Positions 59,722 to 64,000 of a stretch of DNA of 64,000 bases are shown piece by piece. Made by a program: the position numbers and the translations under genes. Position 1 is the stretch's first letter. Each line of letters starts with the position of its first letter. This stretch comes from CAYRNR01 sp964425605. GTDB lineage: Bacteria; Myxococcota_A; UBA796; UBA9615; CAYRNR01. The stretch lies in assembly GCA_964425605.1 (NCBI GenBank), contig CAYRNR010000018.1, positions 1-64,000 on the forward strand. Reading direction: 5' to 3'. Under the pieces are notes generated by a model. It was not told the origin of the DNA and did not search any database. It saw nothing but the letters and a program-made list of their open reading frames with translations.

Positions 59722-60735
59722 ATGGAGTTCCGAGCCGGAATCGCCGCACTCCTCCTCGGAGTGATGGCCGGTTGTGCCCCCCAGGAACCCTGGGATCCTC
59801 CCCCACAGATGCTCCAGCAGCTGCGCGGCATCATCGGCGGCCAGCCCACCGAGGACTGGCCCGCTGTCGGCGCCTACGCCATCGACGGCGGGTACGGCGG
59901 GATGTGCACCGGCACCCTGGTCGCGCCCGACATCGTCCTGACCGCCGCCCACTGCGCCGAGGGTGCCGGCGACCGCGACTCGTTCATCCTCGCCGCCGAC
60001 ATCGAGAACGCCTACCTCAGCGATCTGCGCTCCGTGGACGAGGCCATGGTGCACCCCGGCTACGACGGCGACGCCTACCACACCCACGACATCGCCCTGT
60101 TGCGGCTCAGCCAGGAGCAGGACGACCTCGACTTCATCCCGGTCTACACCGGCGACATGGACGAGTCCTGGCACGGCACCTGGTTCCACTTCGTCGGCTA
60201 CGGCTCCAACACCTACTACGGCGGTCCGGGATCCGGCCTCAAGCGCGAGACCGACGTCGAGGTCTACGAGGTCTACTCCCACGAGGTCGCCACCTACACC
60301 GAGGGCACCAACACCTGCAGCGGCGACTCCGGCGGCCCCGCCTTCGTCGACATCGACGGCCGCTGGTACGTCGCCGCCGTCGTCTCCGCCGGCTTCGCCC
60401 TCGAGCAGGGCCAGGACTCCTGCTCCGGCGGCGGCTGGAACATGCGCACCGACGCCGAGATCGGCTTCCTCGACGACCATTACGATCCCTACCAGGAGCC
60501 CGGGCACTGGTACCAGCCCGGCGAGTCCTCCGACGACGACGACGACAGCCAGGGCGACGACGACGACGCCTCCGAGGGCGACGACGACGACGAGCAACCG
60601 GACCCCGGATCGGGCTACTTCGACGACGACGACGACGACGGCTCCGGCGGTTGCGCCTGCACCAGCGCCCCTCGAACGTCCAGCGCCCTGACCGCATCGC
60701 TGCTGCTCGCCCTGCTCCTCGGTCGCCGCCGATGA
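59722..60735 (+). CDS. Trypsin-like serine protease with MYXO-CTERM tail
   Basis: The 337-residue product has a lipobox-like signal (LLGVMAGC) and an S1 domain with TAAHC (His77), HDIALL (Asp123) and CSGDSGGP (Ser203). The IIGGQP start of the mature enzyme suggests propeptide cleavage. A poly-Asp linker and CAC-helix-RRR tail follow. If lipidated and processed at both ends, the mature protease would be released or anchored; the combination is unusual. Overlaps the M23 gene by 4 bp. Confidence 0.92.
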   Translation: MEFRAGIAALLLGVMAGCAPQEPWDPPPQMLQQLRGIIGGQPTEDWPAVGAYAIDGGYGGMCTGTLVAPDIVLTAAHCAEGAGDRDSFILAADIENAYLSDLRSVDEAMVHPGYDGDAYHTHDIALLRLSQEQDDLDFIPVYTGDMDESWHGTWFHFVGYGSNTYYGGPGSGLKRETDVEVYEVYSHEVATYTEGTNTCSGDSGGPAFVDIDGRWYVAAVVSAGFALEQGQDSCSGGGWNMRTDAEIGFLDDHYDPYQEPGHWYQPGESSDDDDDSQGDDDDASEGDDDDEQPDPGSGYFDDDDDDGSGGCACTSAPRTSSALTASLLLALLLGRRR

Positions 60736-61451
60736 TCCGCCGCGCCTGGCCCTGCTGGCTCCTCGCCCTGACGCTCTGCGCCTGCACCACCGATCCCGCG
60801 GCCGACGACGACGACACCTCCACCACCGACGACGACGACGCGGCCGAGCCCCTGCTGTTGAGCATGCCCCTGCTCGAACCCGATCGCTTCTCCAAGCCCG
60901 TCATGGGCTTCGATCACGATCCCGTCGATCAGGAGGGCGCCTACCAGCTCGTCTGCTCCGACTACCTCGGCCGCCCCTTCCCCCACTGCTACGACGGCCA
61001 CGACGGCTCCGACTTCCTCCTCGAGGGCGGCTTCGACGCCATGGACGCCGACTCCGCCACCATCATCGCCGCCGCCCCCGGCGTCGTCGTCCGCACCGAG
61101 GACGGCCACTACGACCACTGCCACGGCGACATCACCACCCTCGAGGTCAACTGCGACGGCCACGAGATGATCGGCAACTCCGTCACCCTCCAGCACGACA
61201 ACGGCTGGCACACCCTCTACTGGCACATGATGACCGACACCGTCGCCGTCGAGGTGGGGGACCAGGTCGAGATGGGGGACGTGCTGGGGATCGTCGGATC
61301 TTCGGGGATGAGCAGTCAGCCGCACCTGCACTTCGAGTTGCAGGAACCGGATGGGAATTCGGTGGACCCCTACGCGGGTGAGCTGTCACAGGAAATCAGC
61401 TACTGGTGTGAGCAGGGCCACGAGGATGGATTTCCGGGGGGGTGTGATTGA
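60732..61451 (+). CDS. M23-type (LytM) metallopeptidase lipoprotein
   Basis: The 239-residue product has a lipobox (LTLCAC), short poly-Asp linker, and LytM zinc motifs GHDGSD and HLHFE; a middle HMM and conserved VGDQVEMGDVLGIVGSSG complete the fold. Cleaves peptidoglycan cross-bridges or glycine-rich peptides. Co-translated with the trypsin-like protease (ATGA), forming a secreted-hydrolase pair. Confidence 0.9.
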   Translation: MIRRAWPCWLLALTLCACTTDPAADDDDTSTTDDDDAAEPLLLSMPLLEPDRFSKPVMGFDHDPVDQEGAYQLVCSDYLGRPFPHCYDGHDGSDFLLEGGFDAMDADSATIIAAAPGVVVRTEDGHYDHCHGDITTLEVNCDGHEMIGNSVTLQHDNGWHTLYWHMMTDTVAVEVGDQVEMGDVLGIVGSSGMSSQPHLHFELQEPDGNSVDPYAGELSQEISYWCEQGHEDGFPGGCD

Positions 61452-61472
61452 AACTACCCGGTCACCGACCAC

Positions 61473-61665
61473 TTCCTGCCTCCACTTCCCCTTCCTGCCT
61501 CCACTTCCCCTTCACCTCCACCTCCACCTTCCCCTTCCCCCCTCCTCGTTCCCACGGTCCACCGTGGGAACGAAACTTCCTCGGCGCTTTGCGCCGGTTC
61601 CCTTTCCCTTCCTACCTCCACCTCAACCTCCACCTCCGCCTCTACTTCCACCTCCACCGTCGCGC
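61473..61665. repeat. Pyrimidine-rich repeat block with 19 bp tandem unit
   Basis: A 19 bp unit TTCCTGCCTCCACTTCCCC is present twice in tandem at 61473-61510, followed by many CACCTCCAC and ACTTCCAC variants to about 61665. The complementary strand is G-rich like the tract at 53425-53463. Confidence 0.7.
61547..61572. repeat. Perfect 12 bp hairpin
   Basis: CGTTCCCACGGT, two bases, then ACCGTGGGAACG form a perfect 12 bp stem. A second hairpin, CGGCGC-TTT-GCGCCG, lies at 61582-61596. Either could end transcription of the M23 operon, but no U-tract follows. Confidence 0.55.
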
Positions 61666-61736
61666 CGGTCCGCTACTGGAGGGTGGTGGAGGAGGGGCCT
61701 GGTGCGCGGATCGGATCTCCTTGGGGGCGGTGCCTG

Positions 61737-62110
61737 GTCAAGTCTGGTCTTGCGTCTTTCCAGGGGAGCGGTGGGTCGCAATCCGTGCCTGCCACGAGCT
61801 GCATCGGCGCCAGCAAGGGAGTAGGCAGGGAAAAGACGACAAGAACCAGACAATTGACCAGCGTTGACGCCCGCGCGGAGCTTGGAATGCCCCGCGAACA
61901 GGCCAACAGGCTTCCCCTCGTACCGGTCCGCCAATCAACCGGGCCCCGCGAGCCCGGAGGGCTCGCCGGCCCCAAACGGTCCGGGGTCAACGTCTGGTCT
62001 TACGGCCTTTACGCCCGGCCAACGCCCTTGGTGGTCCCGTCGTTCTTCCGTCGCGGGGACGGAGTCCCTACCCCCCACGCGATCCGAAAAGGTCCAAGAC
62101 CAGACTTGAC
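61737..62110. mobile_element. Candidate REP/MITE-like element with 16 bp inverted ends
   Basis: GTCAAGTCTGGTCTTG at 61737-61752 is a perfect inverted match to 62095-62110. Two further diverged copies lie inside: inverted at 61841-61868 and direct at 61986-62001. This spacing suggests two adjacent ~125-130 bp modules, each bounded by inverted copies. No transposase or target duplication was seen, so a palindromic REP-type or non-autonomous element is likely. Confidence 0.55.
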
Positions 62111-62160
62111 CCAGCTCGTCGACGCGAAGCGAAGCCAATCGTCACCACCGCACCAAGGTG

Positions 62161-62190
62161 CCCCGGAAGCCGACACGTCGGCTTCCGGGG
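62161..62190. terminator. Strong 13 bp hairpin near the glycosidase gene end
   Basis: CCCCGGAAGCCGA, a 4-base loop and TCGGCTTCCGGGG form a perfect stem about 60 bp downstream of the stop of the minus-strand glycosidase gene. It is preceded by CACC-AA-GGTG. Suitable as a transcription end or boundary, though it lacks a T-run. Confidence 0.5.
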
Positions 62191-62248
62191 CGCCAGGTAG
62201 CCCTCTCTTCCCGCCCGCCGCGGGCAGGGGGATAGGCCTGGCGCTGTC

Positions 62249-64000
62249 CTAGAAGGCCCCCTGGCGGAGAGTCGCGTCGATCCCCACCTCGAAGTGGACC
62301 GCCTCACCGGCCTCCACCACCACCTCGTCGAACCTCACCACCTCTTCGCCGCCCGGAAGCACCACGAATTCCCCGGCGTCGGCGCCGCCCACCTGGCTCC
62401 AACCGGCGAACTCGGCGCCCGTCGGAACGGGCACCTCCATCTGTAGCGTGAAACTCCCTGCCGCCGTCGATTCGAGCGTAACGCTCACCGCCTCCGGCCC
62501 GCGTACCACGCTCAGATCCCCTTCGCATCCGCCTGCCATGAGCTGGCGCGCGTCCAGGGCGCTCAACCCATCGGGCAAGTGTGGCCGCAGAACCACAGCC
62601 TCCCGACCCTCCACGAACATCGGCCCGATCAGATACACCAGGAATGCGTCCAGGTTGATCCCCCCCTCCCAGGGCCGATGCCGTGCGGTGTAGTCGCCCA
62701 ACCCGCCGAGCGGATCGTACAGCGGCGCGAGCGGGGAGAAGTCGTCGTAGACCTGGTACTCCGTGTACTGGCCGCCCTCGTCGGCGTAGAGATGCAAGGC
62801 GTCGAACGCGTCCTCCGCTTCTGGATCGCCGACGAGCGCGAGGTTGTACAAGAAATAGCCGGGGACCATGCCGGTGCAGATGCCGTCCTCGACCTCGAAG
62901 CCCATGAACTCGTGGTACTCGGGATCGAGGGGGGTCTGGACCGTGCCGTCGCCCCTGCCGGCGGCCTCGCGCAGACCGGCGAGGTTGGAGAGCGCGAGGG
63001 GATCGTCGGGGGTGAGGGCGCCGGTCCACAGGGGCTTGAGGTTGACGTCCTCGTAGGGGCGGGTCTCGGGGGAGGGGCCGTCGTACCAGATGAATGGGGC
63101 GTAGTGGCCGTCGTCGAGCCAGAAGTGCTGGTCCATGGCGGAGCGGGCCCGGGCGCCGAGCTCGTTGAAGGTCTCGGCGTCGTCGTCTTCACCGATCTCC
63201 GACGCAGCGACGGCCAACCAGTCGGCGGCGGCGGCCATGAGGAAGGAGGAGTTGGCCGACCAGGCGGTCTCCTCGTACAGGGTGTTGAGGTCGTGGCCCA
63301 GCGCGGCGCTCATGGCGACGCGGTAGGTCTCGTCGCCAGAGTGGGGTTGCAGCCCCTCGTCGTCGATGGTCTGCGCGAGGACGGCGCGTCTGAGATAGGG
63401 CCAGCGTTCCTGGACGACGTCCATGTCTCCGGTGAAGGCGGCGAACTCGCGGTACATCAGGGGGACGTAGGACGGTCCCTCGGCAGCCAGCCTGCCCGAC
63501 CAGGACCCGAGGGAGTCCCAGTCGGGGGGCTCGACGAGGTCGTCGGGGGTCAGCCCGGAGGCGCACTGGTTGGAGTAGTCGCCCTCCACGGAGGCGCAGA
63601 GGTAGAGGTAGTCGAGGGCCTGGCGCGCCTCGTCGTGGAGGCCGGCGCGGAGGAAGAAGCGGGTGGGGCCGATGGTGTCGCGGAGCCACACGCCGGTGTA
63701 GCGGGACATGGGGCAGACGGCGCCGGCGGCGGACTGCTGGACGCGGATGCCCACGCGCATGCCGTCGTAGAGATCGACGACGCGCTCGTCGGCGACGTCG
63801 ATCTGGACGCCGCGGCCGCTGAAGGCGTCCCACTGCGCCAGGGTCTGGTCGAGCCAGCTGTCGGCGTCGGCGGTGGCCAGGGTGCCGGCGATGGCGCCGA
63901 GCTCGTCGAGGGACTCGCCGGTGGCCACGACGAGCACTGCCATCGCGCTCTGTTCGGGGCCCACGTCACCGAGCTCGATGACGTGGCCGGTCGCGTCCTG
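62249..64000 (-). CDS. Six-hairpin glycosidase-like protein, 5' truncated
   Basis: The frame is open through the window edge (it continues upstream of 63964), so only the C-terminal ~583 residues are seen. The alpha/alpha toroid pattern (SRYTGVWLRDTIGPTRFFLRAG, GPSYVPLMYREFAAFTGD, ETAWSANSSFLMAAAADWL, RHRPWEGGINLDAFLVYLIG) indicates a GH15/amylo-1,6-glucosidase-like family. A WLRD Asp and WEGG Glu are candidate catalytic acids. A C-terminal beta domain follows. It probably cleaves alpha-glucans or similar polymers; secretion cannot be judged without the N-terminus. Confidence 0.82.
   Translation of the reverse strand, partial: QDATGHVIELGDVGPEQSAMAVLVVATGESLDELGAIAGTLATADADSWLDQTLAQWDAFSGRGVQIDVADERVVDLYDGMRVGIRVQQSAAGAVCPMSRYTGVWLRDTIGPTRFFLRAGLHDEARQALDYLYLCASVEGDYSNQCASGLTPDDLVEPPDWDSLGSWSGRLAAEGPSYVPLMYREFAAFTGDMDVVQERWPYLRRAVLAQTIDDEGLQPHSGDETYRVAMSAALGHDLNTLYEETAWSANSSFLMAAAADWLAVAASEIGEDDDAETFNELGARARSAMDQHFWLDDGHYAPFIWYDGPSPETRPYEDVNLKPLWTGALTPDDPLALSNLAGLREAAGRGDGTVQTPLDPEYHEFMGFEVEDGICTGMVPGYFLYNLALVGDPEAEDAFDALHLYADEGGQYTEYQVYDDFSPLAPLYDPLGGLGDYTARHRPWEGGINLDAFLVYLIGPMFVEGREAVVLRPHLPDGLSALDARQLMAGGCEGDLSVVRGPEAVSVTLESTAAGSFTLQMEVPVPTGAEFAGWSQVGGADAGEFVVLPGGEEVVRFDEVVVEAGEAVHFEVGIDATLRQGAF

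Larger units (their letters stand above)
61452..62248. other. 800 bp non-coding region rich in hairpins and inverted repeats
   Basis: Between the M23 gene and the final glycosidase-like gene no credible protein frame is present (low-complexity, no ribosome sites). It contains a pyrimidine-rich tandem repeat block, several perfect hairpins and a repeated motif GTCAA(C)GTCTGGTCTT in both orientations. It may be a decayed or non-autonomous mobile element; no transposase is encoded here. Confidence 0.7.

Noticed and set aside
61351..61867. Short open frames in the pyrimidine-rich region after the M23 gene
   Set aside because: Pro/His/Leu-rich translations of simple repeats, no ribosome sites or domains.

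Overview
The window is GC-rich and densely coded on both strands. It most likely comes from a Myxococcota-type ('deltaproteobacterial') genome, probably a metagenome assembly. The evidence is indirect. Several proteins end in MYXO-CTERM-like tails (a Cys-rich motif, a membrane helix, then Arg/Lys). Many lipoproteins carry long poly-Asp (GDDDDxTG) linkers right after the lipobox. MopE-type Asp/Cys repeats, FG-GAP beta-propellers and vWA/VIT domains are abundant. A 100-N scaffold gap at 7469-7568 is flanked on both sides by the same 55 bp, which looks like an assembler k-mer overlap and not a biological duplication. I saw no rRNA, tRNA, CRISPR array, prophage or transposase gene.

Layout. 1-13422 holds mainly cell-surface proteins (fibrinogen-like/MopE, Tat lipoprotein, FG-GAP, choice-of-anchor/vWA-like, IgGFc-binding-like, PKD). 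Embedded in it is a translationally coupled pair, a DegT/DnrJ aminotransferase and a radical-SAM/SPASM enzyme (8005-10301). 13447-18293 (minus) carries two unknown proteins, an NCS1 permease and a TPR/thioredoxin-like gene interrupted by one in-frame TGA. That TGA sits exactly where the first cysteine of a CxxC motif belongs, followed by a small stem-loop, so I read it as a new selenoprotein. 18385-20097 is a solitary N6-adenine DNA methyltransferase. 21435-24824 is a striking single-chain fusion: a BCCT-type betaine/choline carrier, an OsmF/OpuAC-type periplasmic binding domain, a second binding-protein-like region and a final membrane helix.

24960-41669 holds a toroid-type lipoprotein, an SdpI-like membrane protein, more seven-bladed FG-GAP lipoproteins, vWA lipoproteins (some with a lost metal site), a gluzincin metallopeptidase, a membrane-inserted metallophosphoesterase and a nine-repeat MopE protein. 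41794-44384 is a probable three-gene envelope redox operon (VKOR-thioredoxin, OmpA-like, TlpA-like). 44397-48967 holds housekeeping-type and unknown genes (sulfotransferase, cupin, pseudouridine synthase, SGNH-like protein).

48990-53424 holds a GH25 muramidase and a class GN sortase with its VIT/vWA target protein. 54018-56886 is a c-di-GMP module (degenerate EAL-HDOD plus GGDEF). 57053-61451 is a plus-strand run: glycerophosphodiesterase, crotonase, alpha/beta hydrolase, trypsin-like protease and M23 peptidase. 61452-62248 is an 800 bp non-coding stretch full of inverted repeats. The window ends inside a glycosidase-like gene.

Taken together, the genes describe a bacterium that invests heavily in surface-anchored, acidic-linker lipoproteins and secreted cell-wall- or protein-degrading enzymes, compatible with a predatory or scavenging lifestyle (inference).
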